Below are positions 26,563 to 35,891 of a stretch of DNA of 64,000 nucleotides, one piece after another. Source of the stretch: Psychrobacter immobilis (GTDB lineage: Bacteria > Pseudomonadota > Gammaproteobacteria > Pseudomonadales > Moraxellaceae). The notes below the pieces were generated by a model. That model saw only the letters and a program-made list of their open reading frames with translations. It was not told the DNA's origin and ran no database searches. The stretch lies in contig CAJHAA010000013.1 in the NCBI GenBank assembly GCA_904846265.1, positions 1 to 64,000 of the forward strand, in the 5' to 3' direction. Each line of letters begins with the position of its first letter. Position 1 is the first letter of the stretch. A program made the position numbers and the translations under genes.

Positions 26563-27336
26563 TTAACGGATAGGGGTTAATACTTGCCCACGGCAAATAT
26601 CAGCACTCGCATCTAATGTCTCATATTGCTTATAATAGCTGACGATCAGCTCTTCCAAAGCGACGTTGGTCTGTGAATCATGGGTATTGACGTATGCTTC
26701 GCGAGCTTGTTCAAGCCAACGATCTGCCATGCGAAAATGGATGCCTGATTCCCGCCAGCCGCGCTCGCATTGGTTCGTAGCGGCCCAAATTAAAGCGACC
26801 TCGCTGAAAGCTATCTCTCGTGGTGCTGACTCGATACCACCGCTATCTTTTAGCGCGCTTAGGGTTGCCCATAGATCGGGGCGCATGAGAGCAGAGTTTG
26901 ATGGTATGTCTTGAATAAGGTTGAGATCTTGTTCCTTGCCATTTTTTAAGGTGGTTAAAATCGTCTCTGCTGCCTGTGCTGCTTGCTGTCCAGCAGGTGA
27001 ACGACTATTCATGCTGTCTTGATGGAGGGCGTAGTTGAGCCAAGCCTGAGCTTTATAGGCAAAGTATTGTTGACGTGCGCTCATGTTTTCTTGTTGATAC
27101 GCTTGTAACTCTTTCAACATACAATTCATAGCACGTTGGCGCGTACTTTGGTATTTTGGGTGGTGAGACTGAGTTTGAACATCATTGGCACAGTGAGTAG
27201 CGTCATGGGTTACTGCCACTTCAGGAGTATGATGACTCGCCGATGCAACCGAGGTCATTGTCAGGAAGAAAACGGTTGATAATAAAGCCTTTATAGGCTG
27301 TTTATAATGGGCTGCTTTGTTGGCAGGATTAGGCAT
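26563..27336 (-). CDS. secreted protein of unknown function downstream of the DUF11 locus
   Basis: I start this at ATG 27336, which has GAGG nine bases upstream; the frame is open to an ATG at 27411 without a ribosome binding site. The 257-residue product has a signal peptide (KALLSTVFFLTMTSVASA) and a mature part that is mostly helical, with cysteines at CAND, MNCML, NQCERGW and DICRG. It looks like a periplasmic or secreted alpha-helical protein. I do not recognise the family. It is transcribed in the same direction as the giant beta-barrel gene, with 166 bases between. Confidence 0.7.
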   Translation of the reverse strand: MPNPANKAAHYKQPIKALLSTVFFLTMTSVASASHHTPEVAVTHDATHCANDVQTQSHHPKYQSTRQRAMNCMLKELQAYQQENMSARQQYFAYKAQAWLNYALHQDSMNSRSPAGQQAAQAAETILTTLKNGKEQDLNLIQDIPSNSALMRPDLWATLSALKDSGGIESAPREIAFSEVALIWAATNQCERGWRESGIHFRMADRWLEQAREAYVNTHDSQTNVALEELIVSYYKQYETLDASADICRGQVLTPIR

Positions 27337-27502
27337 GATGCAAAACCTCATATTAAGCGGAGCAGTATCAGTATCAATATTGGTACTTGCGGTTTTTGGC
27401 GCTGATCTCATCGCTTATTAAAATATATCTGTCATATAATGTGATGAACAGCGCGATAACGCCCGCATTGTCGTCAGATGATAACACGACAATGGGGATA
27501 AA

Positions 27503-30500
27503 TTACAATGTAGAGTGAGTCGTCAAACGCTGGTTCTTACGTGGATCATCACGTTTGAATAGGTCTTCGTCAAACTTGAAACGTAATCTAAAGTAAGCGC
27601 CTTCCATAGTGCTATCGTCATAAGCGATGTCTTCATCCTCAAAGCCCATGAAGTTATAACCTAGTGACAACCAAAGATTGGTCATCGGGCTATAGCCCAC
27701 TTCCGCACCCAACATATAAGACATATCATCTGCTTGTTTGTTCCAATAAGTGCCTGCTTGCAAGCCCACATCCCAGCGCTCACTGATGTCATATAGACCA
27801 CGAGCATAAAGCGCATGGGCTGTATTGTCGCTACTGATATTATCAGCATCAAACTGAGTATATTTACCCGCGTAACGGCCTGATAACGTCAACGGACGTG
27901 TTGGATGATAGTTACCACTCAATGACCAAATAACGGCATCTTTTTGATAGGCGTCATCGCCAGTACTGTTATCATCTAAGCGATACTCAAGCTTGGCTAA
28001 CATGTCTAACTGATTGCTATCATAATCACGATAGGCAGCTCCTAGCTGGAAGCGATTAATCGTGCGATTGCCATCGTCATAATCGACGCGCGAGTAGATG
28101 TCTTTGGCCAACAGAGTCACATCGTCGGTATAGCGATAAGCAATACCAGCGCTACCTAGCAATGTGTCACTGGTCTCACCCCAACGCTTCTCAAAACGCG
28201 CCGAGGCTTTGTAATCTTCTTTCGCAAGATACTCTACACCAATGCCAGCTGCCGTTGCGGTGTTCTCGGTATCGCCCTCTAATGATTCAACACGCTCAAA
28301 TAGAGTATTGATGGTTAAACCTTGCTGGACATACCATTTGTTCTTAAGACCAATGGCCGCTTCAGCTTCGCGGGCACTGATAGCATCGCGCATGCGATAT
28401 TCGCTATAGACTTTGCCGTCTTTCATGTAGTTGGCGTCAAAACCAAATACGGTACGCTGGCGTTCTTCAGTATCATCAAGACCATAGCTACCAGATAGAC
28501 TGTTGATCAAGTCATGACGGGCGTATAGGCGACCTAAACCACTTAGCGGCGTCTCGCCTCCGATGGAGGTGGCATTACGATTACTGTTATCAATATCTTG
28601 CTCATATTCTGCAAATACTAAAGAGTCATTGAGCTTGGGTAACCGTGCCGTGATACGAGCGCGGGCGGTAGTACCTTCAATATCTTTTTCAGAATCACTG
28701 ACATTATTTAGCGCTGATTGATTGATAATATCGTCATTAAAGAGAGTGTTATCAGTCACATCTACGACGTCTGTTACCGCTTGGATATTGCGTGAAGCTG
28801 CCGTCGCATCTTGCTTATAATAACGTAAGCCAATCTCGCCAACGATGTTGGTACTCAAACGCTGTTCAATACTGGCTAAGACACCTTGGCGGCTAGCATT
28901 AGTGGTATGATCTTTAGTGCGGATGCCTTCTAGTTTTAGCGCGGTCTTTTTGTCATTAATTAAATGAGTGACTTCGACGCCCGATTCAGCGCGCCCAGCA
29001 GTCTGCGGCGAGGCACCAGTCACGAAACCTTCGTCAGTATCGTTATAATAAGCTTTGGCACGAGTGTTTTTCTTGTTATCAAAGTCAAGCTCGATACGCA
29101 AGGCATTACCTTCTGCGTCCTGACCGTCTAATTCTGTCGCATTGATTTGATTGCTTGGCTGAAAATTTGGATTCTCAGCTTTATTCATCGCGTATTCAGC
29201 GACCAGTTTTAGCTTATCGTTAAACTTGATAACGCTGTTGACGCTAGCCAGCTCTTCTTTGTTAAGAGGGTCATCACTGTTGACATAGCTACCACCGATG
29301 GCGACTTTGTCAGTCAACTGCTGCTTGGCAGCAATGCCACCGACCAAGTATTTTTCGCCACCTTCATCTACTTCTACAGTGACTCGTAGATAAATAGGGT
29401 TGCCATCGATGTCTTGGCTAGCGATAGGGGCTTTTAAAAATAAGCTGCGGCTGATAGGGTCAATTTCATAATCGGCAAAGCGGGTAAGGGTCTCACGGCT
29501 AATGATCAAGCCTGGATTGTTGGCGTCACGAGTGATCACTTCGACAGTTTCTGAGTTTTCTAATACGGCATCAAAGTTTTCAGCCAATGGATAAGGGCCT
29601 GAGATACCAAGACCACGAGTCTCATTGACGCGCTGGCTGGTACTCGTCTCCGCGACAAAGGCGGTAATGCGAGTCTTGCTATCTTCATACTGGGCTTTTA
29701 GGCCAGTCAACGTACGGTTATATTGACCTAATTTAATACCTTCATCGTTATCGATTTGAGTTTTTAAATCGCCATACATAGCAAATGAGCGGCCCTTGTC
29801 CAAGCGCACATAGAGTTTGCTGGTAGATTGCGCATCAAAGCCCTTGGCTGATGAATCACCATAGACAGGATAGTATTCGCCAGGCTCGATATCACGGAAC
29901 AGACGCTCGCCTTTTTTGTCACTGTCATAAGCCAAAGTTAGCAAATAATCGCCACGTACTTTGCCTTTAAGGAACATCGCGGCGCGACCAGAAGCGGTAT
30001 AGTCATCGTTACCAGCGAAATCATTGAGCTCTTGCTCAAAAGCGCCTTGGGCGTCAGTAATGCTGCTGCCATCAAAGTCTTTAAGTGAGATCGCGCCTTC
30101 GACGATGCCGACGGCAATGAGAGGACGTAATTGCGCGGTAAATTGTAACGGGATAATCTGTTTACTGCTACCAGTGTCGATGACCAACTCACCTTTACCC
30201 GGTACACTTGGTGCAGTCACGGGTATGAGTAACTCGCCACCTGAGACAATAACTTGCGTACCAGCTTGATCTTTACTGCTGTCATTAAGATTGATACGGC
30301 CGATATTGGTATCGATAGTGATAGGTGTTGAGGCAATATAAGGACGGCCATCACGGTCTTTTAGGCTAATAACGACTTGATAATCGCTAACGCCATCTGC
30401 CGGTACTAGCTGCGCTTGAGTGCGATAGTCAATGGCTTGTAAAGTGTCTGGCGTTGATACTTTAATGGTTTGCTCAGAGATAATTTTGCCATTCACGTCA

Positions 30501-32836
30501 GTAGCGACACCGCGCAAGATATTGTTGCCGCGTTTTAAGTCGACGGCATAGTAATCAAAGGCAGTCACATTCTGTTTTTCTTGCTCAGCAGTTTTGCCGA
30601 TTTGTTGTTCTGATACTGCTTTTCCATTGGCATATAGTGTAAATATTGAACCCAGTGGCGCTTGTACTTGTACCATTTGTTTATAAGTACTGAGCTGTTG
30701 ACCTTCGTTTAAATTGATAAAAGCCACGTCATTGTTAGCCACTTCTTTGAGATATTCTTCCAGCTCTTTTTCTACTGGCGGTGCTACCGTAGTTACGGTC
30801 ATATCAACACGATTGGCGGCTGGATTGATTATCTCATTGACGATAGCAGAGTCACAGTTGCTACCCAGATCTAAGTCGCCATTGATGTTGCAGCCACTGG
30901 CGTCTACATTATCATCGTAGTCACGATTGTAGTCAGGATCTAGGGTTAGCTCGGTTTTTACTGCTTGCTCAAGGCTATCATTCTTAGCGCTTACTGATTT
31001 GCTACGAGCGACAAGCTCCGTATTCAAACGCTCAGTGCTATCGCCCATACCGACCACGATACCGAAATCGGCACGATGTAATTCGCCATATTTTAAGTCA
31101 ACGAAACGGCTGCCAGCATCACCAGCATTGCGATTACTTTGGGTGACCATCTCGGTTGAGTGAGGGATGGTGGTGCGGTCAACTTTTAAGACGTGAGTTT
31201 TGGCACTGACACCATAGAAGTTATACTTACCTTCAGGATCAGTCACGACAAAGTTACCGTTTTCCATGTAGATACGCACGCCTGCAACGCCAAGTTCGCC
31301 ATCTTCTTTTTGTTGAATGCCGTCACGGTTGATATCGTGGTAGACCTTACCGATGATGATGCCATCAGTATTCATGACGCCGCGCTCTACTTCAATCTTC
31401 CACTGTGCTTCTCTTGAAACTAAGCTTTTACCTTGTTCATTGCTAGCAACGGCAGTCGCGCGGTTGATGCCATCACCGCCTAATGATGAAGCACCGATTA
31501 AGACACGATACGTGATTTTTTTACTTTCGCCATTTGCCATATTACCTAAATTTAGCACCTGATATTTACCATCAGCTTTAAACTCAGTGGTTTGCGCTTG
31601 GTCGATATTGATATCAGTAGTTTGGTTGACACGTACACTACCATCTACATAAGCAAAACCACGTGGTAGGGCGTCTTTTAGTTGCACATCGTAAGCGGTA
31701 GAGTTGCCACTATTGGTGATATTAATGGTGTAGCTAACATAATCACCAAATTCAGCGCTTTTAACGTCGCTTTCTTTGGTGACGACTAAGCTTGGGCTAT
31801 CATCGACGATATTGATTTGTGTATCTAAGTCATCGATACGTACGGTGAAGTCACCTTCGCTTGGTAGCTGCTCAGCGCCAGTGCCGACAGAAGGCGCGAT
31901 ACAGGCGTCTAGACTTGCAGTCAACGTATCATTTGCTAGAGTCTGAATAAATTTGTCATTGACAGCGTTGGCATTGTTTTGTGTTGGTGCTGATAGCTGA
32001 TATTTACCAGTACTATTGCCCGTCTCAATCGCTTTCAATGCGTATTTGTCACCCGTCAACAAAGAGGTAATCGTGACCCATACTTGATCTGGCTTATCTA
32101 GTTGAACGTTACACTGCGCATAGCTGGCATCGATATAGACATTTTCATCGATTTGCGAGGTGGTTTTGTTTTCGTCAAACTTAGGCGTTGTAAATTTGAT
32201 TTCAGGCTCAACGATGATCAGTCTATCAATCGCGTTGACACTCGATACGGATGGGTCTTCTAGAACGACAGCGCCAATTTTAATATCTGCAGTATCGCCA
32301 CTTTTGCCGTTAACATCTGATAAGGCTTGCACGATAAACTGGATACTTTCACTGTGTCCAAGTTTGATTTGTGCGCTTAAATTATCGAAAATAACTTCAG
32401 TATCACCACTATCAACGACGCCGTTTTTATTTAAATCTTGATAGACTTTTAAGTTTGAGAGCGTTGGCGATACAGCCAATGTTAGCTCAACAGTCTGGTT
32501 GCTATAGCTGGTATTGCTTAGGACGTTTACCCAGTTGACCAAGGCGTTAGGCATAACGGTGAGTAACGGCTGTTGAGTGAGTTTAATACCGTATTCAGGA
32601 AGGTCTGAGGCTTTGACTTGTACTTGGTTTGAGGTGCTAGATATTGTGACGTCAGTCTGGTTATTGACGTTATAATTAGCATTTGCAGTATTGTTAATGA
32701 TTTGCAGATTAGGGTTTGCTGCATCAGCTGCAATCGCGATATTTGATTGCATAAGCAACATTGCCAATGACAGCGCAGAGATCTTTGCTGAACACAATGC
32801 AGTACGATTAGACGGTGTCATGGTAGATAGAGTCAT
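27503..32836 (-). CDS. giant DUF11/SdrD_B-like surface protein with C-terminal outer-membrane barrel
   Basis: I start this at ATG 32836; a TTG five codons earlier is possible. The product is about 1777 residues. After a signal peptide (about 1-36) comes a beta-sandwich module with the calcium-loop-like DLNKNGVVDSGD (near 134-145), then a DUF11 module (about 345-485, SYTINITNSGNSTAYDV). Next is an SdrD_B-like module (about 495-595, GKVYHDINRDGIQQ, TDPEGKYNFYGV), then invasin-like Ig modules (about 695-900). The last 825 residues are alternating amphipathic strands with YPVYGDSS and many aromatic-girdle strands, typical of a large outer-membrane barrel. It probably displays or exports the neighbouring DUF11 proteins; that role is inference. 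I know no described system with this architecture. Confidence 0.85.
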   Translation of the reverse strand: MTLSTMTPSNRTALCSAKISALSLAMLLMQSNIAIAADAANPNLQIINNTANANYNVNNQTDVTISSTSNQVQVKASDLPEYGIKLTQQPLLTVMPNALVNWVNVLSNTSYSNQTVELTLAVSPTLSNLKVYQDLNKNGVVDSGDTEVIFDNLSAQIKLGHSESIQFIVQALSDVNGKSGDTADIKIGAVVLEDPSVSSVNAIDRLIIVEPEIKFTTPKFDENKTTSQIDENVYIDASYAQCNVQLDKPDQVWVTITSLLTGDKYALKAIETGNSTGKYQLSAPTQNNANAVNDKFIQTLANDTLTASLDACIAPSVGTGAEQLPSEGDFTVRIDDLDTQINIVDDSPSLVVTKESDVKSAEFGDYVSYTINITNSGNSTAYDVQLKDALPRGFAYVDGSVRVNQTTDINIDQAQTTEFKADGKYQVLNLGNMANGESKKITYRVLIGASSLGGDGINRATAVASNEQGKSLVSREAQWKIEVERGVMNTDGIIIGKVYHDINRDGIQQKEDGELGVAGVRIYMENGNFVVTDPEGKYNFYGVSAKTHVLKVDRTTIPHSTEMVTQSNRNAGDAGSRFVDLKYGELHRADFGIVVGMGDSTERLNTELVARSKSVSAKNDSLEQAVKTELTLDPDYNRDYDDNVDASGCNINGDLDLGSNCDSAIVNEIINPAANRVDMTVTTVAPPVEKELEEYLKEVANNDVAFINLNEGQQLSTYKQMVQVQAPLGSIFTLYANGKAVSEQQIGKTAEQEKQNVTAFDYYAVDLKRGNNILRGVATDVNGKIISEQTIKVSTPDTLQAIDYRTQAQLVPADGVSDYQVVISLKDRDGRPYIASTPITIDTNIGRINLNDSSKDQAGTQVIVSGGELLIPVTAPSVPGKGELVIDTGSSKQIIPLQFTAQLRPLIAVGIVEGAISLKDFDGSSITDAQGAFEQELNDFAGNDDYTASGRAAMFLKGKVRGDYLLTLAYDSDKKGERLFRDIEPGEYYPVYGDSSAKGFDAQSTSKLYVRLDKGRSFAMYGDLKTQIDNDEGIKLGQYNRTLTGLKAQYEDSKTRITAFVAETSTSQRVNETRGLGISGPYPLAENFDAVLENSETVEVITRDANNPGLIISRETLTRFADYEIDPISRSLFLKAPIASQDIDGNPIYLRVTVEVDEGGEKYLVGGIAAKQQLTDKVAIGGSYVNSDDPLNKEELASVNSVIKFNDKLKLVAEYAMNKAENPNFQPSNQINATELDGQDAEGNALRIELDFDNKKNTRAKAYYNDTDEGFVTGASPQTAGRAESGVEVTHLINDKKTALKLEGIRTKDHTTNASRQGVLASIEQRLSTNIVGEIGLRYYKQDATAASRNIQAVTDVVDVTDNTLFNDDIINQSALNNVSDSEKDIEGTTARARITARLPKLNDSLVFAEYEQDIDNSNRNATSIGGETPLSGLGRLYARHDLINSLSGSYGLDDTEERQRTVFGFDANYMKDGKVYSEYRMRDAISAREAEAAIGLKNKWYVQQGLTINTLFERVESLEGDTENTATAAGIGVEYLAKEDYKASARFEKRWGETSDTLLGSAGIAYRYTDDVTLLAKDIYSRVDYDDGNRTINRFQLGAAYRDYDSNQLDMLAKLEYRLDDNSTGDDAYQKDAVIWSLSGNYHPTRPLTLSGRYAGKYTQFDADNISSDNTAHALYARGLYDISERWDVGLQAGTYWNKQADDMSYMLGAEVGYSPMTNLWLSLGYNFMGFEDEDIAYDDSTMEGAYFRLRFKFDEDLFKRDDPRKNQRLTTHSTL

Positions 32837-32882
32837 ATGTCGCTTATCCAATAAAATATCAGTGAGGGTAAGGGTAGAGATT

Positions 32883-32954
32883 CTCTAGCTTGTCTAATTT
32901 AAAATAACTAGGTCAAGCTAGAGGAGTCCTACAAGCATCGTTTGATGCTTGTAG
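32883..32954 (-). promoter_or_regulatory. two adjacent inverted repeats in the leader of the giant barrel gene
   Basis: CTCTAGCTTG (32883-32892) pairs with CAAGCTAGAG (32914-32923), and CTACAAGCATC (32929-32939) pairs with GATGCTTGTAG (32944-32954). The arms share the core CAAGC/GCTTG, so arm swapping is possible. They fill the gap between the 708-residue DUF11 gene and the barrel gene. No T tract follows on the minus strand, so an attenuator, processing site or stability element is as likely as a terminator. Confidence 0.6.
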
Positions 32955-32975
32955 AATTTGGAATTCCTTATAAGA

Positions 32976-35102
32976 TTAATTAGGTGTTACTGTCGCAGCA
33001 TTAGGTTTGATACGAATTGAAAACTGTAAAGTTGCTGTACCTTTAGGAGTTAGCGGATTGACAGTAGTTGTAACGAAGCCACCTGAGGTTGTAGCTGTTG
33101 TTGTTATAGTGCCACCAGTAGTAGTGGTTACAGCATCATCTTTATAAATAGCGTTACCTGTGAACTTAGCTAGTTCATCTGAAATAATTAGATCTGTAAT
33201 ACTAAAGCCTAAGCCTGTCGGTGTTGCTGAAGAAGATGAATTATTTTCCGCTACGATTTGATAGATGACACATTGCCCAGGAATTGCTGATATTTGGGTA
33301 TTTACTAATGTTTCACCACTATCCACTGCGCCGTTACAGTTTGTGTCTATGACTTGTTTTTTACTCAACAGTAGTCCTCTTACATAAGTATTGTCAGTTA
33401 CTACTCGAGCACCTTCTGTTGGCACACTATTATCATTACCTGGTGCAAGTGGTACTAACGTTACGATAGTAGTTTCACTTGGCGTATTGTTAGTAGTATT
33501 GATAATGGCATTTGAAGAGACAACGTTGTACTTTATCGTTGCTGTGCCGTTAGCAGGTATGCCAGCAGGGAAAGCGCTGAAAATATCATATGTATTGCCG
33601 CCTACTGTGGTAGGAGAAATGTCTCTTGTGACAGTACCTATCGTTACGGTTACATCTCTGACTTGAGTATTTGCACGTTTACCAATGTTTACGTCTGTAT
33701 CAGTAGTATCTCCAGTGATAGTGAACGTTAGCTCACCTGATACATCGCCTTCAACCTGATCGCCAGAGTTAGTAATAACTGACTCGTAGTTGGCTCGAGT
33801 TGTTCCATTTGTGGTTACTGGAATTTCTTTGGTAGCTGATCCCTCAATCTTTAATCCACGCTTAGTGGTTATTAAAGATTGTGCATAGTCACTACCAACA
33901 GTAGTTGGCACAGTACCATTTAAAGTCTCTGAATCACTACCACTAGGATAGTATGTGCCAGTAGTCTGAGCAGGATCGTCTTGAGTGCCAGCAGGGCTAG
34001 CATTAGTACTATCTATCACTTTACTAGTGTTAGTCGTATTTGCAGTATCGTCTAAGAGGTCTTCAACTCGGACATGGTTGACTGTAGAAGCAGCTAATAC
34101 CGTCGTTGCATCAATTCTTTGGACTTTGAAAATGATAGTAATGGTGCTACCAACTTTCAAATTCGCACCGTCAATTGTAAAACCATTAGGAACTGAGCTT
34201 GAAGTACTAGTCGTAGTTGTAGTACCTACAGAATCACTACTTGTGGAGTTAGTGACAGTAATTGGTTGTAAGGTACTACCGTTTGCTGTTGCTAGTTTCA
34301 ATCCAGCGGGTAAAATATCTACGATTTTGATATTTTTAGCATCAGATGCATAAGTTGCGCTACCGTCATTTTTTACAGTAATAGTATATTCTGCTGTATC
34401 GTTAATATTGTTAAGATCTAAAGAGTTTGTTACTCTCTTTACGATACTGAATACTGGTAGTTTAGTAATTGAATCATCGTTGTTAGTGATTTTCTCGTTA
34501 CCAGTAACTTTGTCTTTAGATAAGTAATCACTAGTAGCAGATAGGGTTAAATCTGTAGTAGCACCACCCTTATTACCTGAAGTTTTTTCACTGATTACAA
34601 TTGAAGATACATCACCAGCTTTAAGGATAATAGTGGCATTGGCAAAATCAGCACCTGACTGATTGGTTACTGTGACTAAGTCGCCAGCAGTATTACGCGT
34701 TTGGTAAGTAACTGTTATATTGGCAAGCTGTGTAGCATCTACACTACCTAAGTCCATATCATAACTATCAGTAAAGTTACCACCATTGGTCAAAGTATGA
34801 TTATAGGTAATAGTACCGTTAGGAATAACAGCTATGCCTTTATTAGTATTAACGTCATTATCGCCATCAATATTAGTAGCCACTAATGAGAATTTAACTG
34901 TTTCAGTAATACTAATTACTACTGGGTTTGAATCAACTTTCTTCTGCTCTTGACCTCCAACAGAGTAGGTTGCTGAGGCAACGTTCGTAATAGAAGCAGA
35001 GCCTGCAGTAGATTGTTCACCTGCGATAGCACCAGTAGATAGACCCATTACCGCAGCAATACCAACGGCTAACAGGCTATAATTAAAATTATTTGATTTC
35101 AT
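32976..35102 (-). CDS. DUF11-type secreted protein (708 aa)
   Basis: A signal peptide (about 1-28, ending TGAIAG) is followed by N/T/S-rich beta-sandwich modules. The first begins with ITNVASATYSVGG and SNPVVISI, a motif also found at the start of the giant barrel protein. A DUF11-like module (TAEYTITVKNDGSATYASD, VDILPAGLK) is near residues 235-275. Near 585-605 a calcium-loop-like DTNCNGAVDSGE precedes a C-terminal module with PGQCVIYQIVAENN and ITDLIISDEL. This module is shared with the 540-residue protein. There is no sortase or membrane anchor. It is probably exported and assembled outside the cell; no enzymatic motif is visible. Confidence 0.85.
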   Translation of the reverse strand: MKSNNFNYSLLAVGIAAVMGLSTGAIAGEQSTAGSASITNVASATYSVGGQEQKKVDSNPVVISITETVKFSLVATNIDGDNDVNTNKGIAVIPNGTITYNHTLTNGGNFTDSYDMDLGSVDATQLANITVTYQTRNTAGDLVTVTNQSGADFANATIILKAGDVSSIVISEKTSGNKGGATTDLTLSATSDYLSKDKVTGNEKITNNDDSITKLPVFSIVKRVTNSLDLNNINDTAEYTITVKNDGSATYASDAKNIKIVDILPAGLKLATANGSTLQPITVTNSTSSDSVGTTTTTSTSSSVPNGFTIDGANLKVGSTITIIFKVQRIDATTVLAASTVNHVRVEDLLDDTANTTNTSKVIDSTNASPAGTQDDPAQTTGTYYPSGSDSETLNGTVPTTVGSDYAQSLITTKRGLKIEGSATKEIPVTTNGTTRANYESVITNSGDQVEGDVSGELTFTITGDTTDTDVNIGKRANTQVRDVTVTIGTVTRDISPTTVGGNTYDIFSAFPAGIPANGTATIKYNVVSSNAIINTTNNTPSETTIVTLVPLAPGNDNSVPTEGARVVTDNTYVRGLLLSKKQVIDTNCNGAVDSGETLVNTQISAIPGQCVIYQIVAENNSSSSATPTGLGFSITDLIISDELAKFTGNAIYKDDAVTTTTGGTITTTATTSGGFVTTTVNPLTPKGTATLQFSIRIKPNAATVTPN

Positions 35103-35153
35103 ATAGATATCTTAAAATTAGAAGAGCAAGATTTTATGAGTTGAAGGAGAGGT

Positions 35154-35618
35154 CTAGTTGACGATCGTGTTAAGTGCCACGGCTGCAGACTTCTGTGCTG
35201 GTAATAACTTGATATTCCAGCGCAGGGTACGATATTCAGAAAACGGAATTTTGACCATTTTGCCATCGACTTTACGCATCAGTGGCATATCGGCATAGTT
35301 CTTGCCATCGATACTGGCTTGAGCACTGGTAGGGTTAGCTTCACCAGTGAAAGCCATATTGGCAGGGATAGGCAGTACGACAGCCAGATCTTGGATATCT
35401 TTGTTAATAATATTGCTGTATGTTGCCTTGTACTGAATGACCGTACCCGCTGGAGCATTACGAACTGGTAGATAAGAGATCTTACCTTCGGCGTTTTTGG
35501 TGACTTGATTGGCTGTTAAATCCATTTTTAAGGCATCATTGGCGTGAGCAGCACTTAGTGCTATTACCGACGCTAAGCTTGCTAATATGGCACTGCGTAA
35601 AAAATTAAAACCTTTCAT
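35154..35618 (-). CDS. small secreted DUF11-like protein (154 aa)
   Basis: A 154-residue protein with a clear signal peptide (cleavage near AAHAN, residue 27) and one beta-sandwich domain of the DUF11 or conserved-repeat type (GTVIQYKATYSNIINKDIQ, VVLPIPANMAFTGE, YRTLRWNIKLLPAQ). Its last residues, AVALNTIVN, form an amphipathic strand that resembles the ends of the two larger partners. It lies 51 bases upstream of the 708-residue gene and is probably co-transcribed with it. It could be a periplasmic chaperone, a pilot or a cap subunit; none of these is shown. Confidence 0.8.
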   Translation of the reverse strand: MKGFNFLRSAILASLASVIALSAAHANDALKMDLTANQVTKNAEGKISYLPVRNAPAGTVIQYKATYSNIINKDIQDLAVVLPIPANMAFTGEANPTSAQASIDGKNYADMPLMRKVDGKMVKIPFSEYRTLRWNIKLLPAQKSAAVALNTIVN

Positions 35619-35809
35619 ATCGTATTCCTTGCTTAAACCATTATTATCAAGTCAATCTTGACTTCGTCCCATGCAATGTAAAAACTGCAATCAACTATGA
35701 ATAAGAGATGCTGATAAAGTTAGAATTGTTCCTTAATGTGATTGTCACGCAAACAATACAAATATTCACCACAAAAACGACAAATGGTATTTTGGAGTAC
35801 ACAAACGGT

Positions 35810-35839
35810 AAAGGCCCTATCTACAGAGATAGGGCCTTT
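35810..35839. terminator. 13-bp perfect hairpin, possible terminator after the 540-aa gene
   Basis: AAAGGCCCTATCT (35810-35822) pairs with AGATAGGGCCTTT (35827-35839) around ACAG. It lies 53 bases after the stop of the gene at 35892-37514. The T tract is only three bases, so termination may be partial. It separates that gene from the 154-residue gene. Confidence 0.65.
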
Positions 35840-35891
35840 GTCAGTAAAAAATATTCTTTAGAGTTGATAATATAGCAAGGGGAAATAGTTA

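Noticed and set aside
33391..34353. Val/Ser-rich plus-strand frames (33391-33666 and 33985-34353) opposite the 708-residue DUF11 gene
   Set aside because: They mirror the Thr/Asn/Asp-rich coding strand, lack ribosome binding sites and have no domain resemblance; shadows of the real gene.
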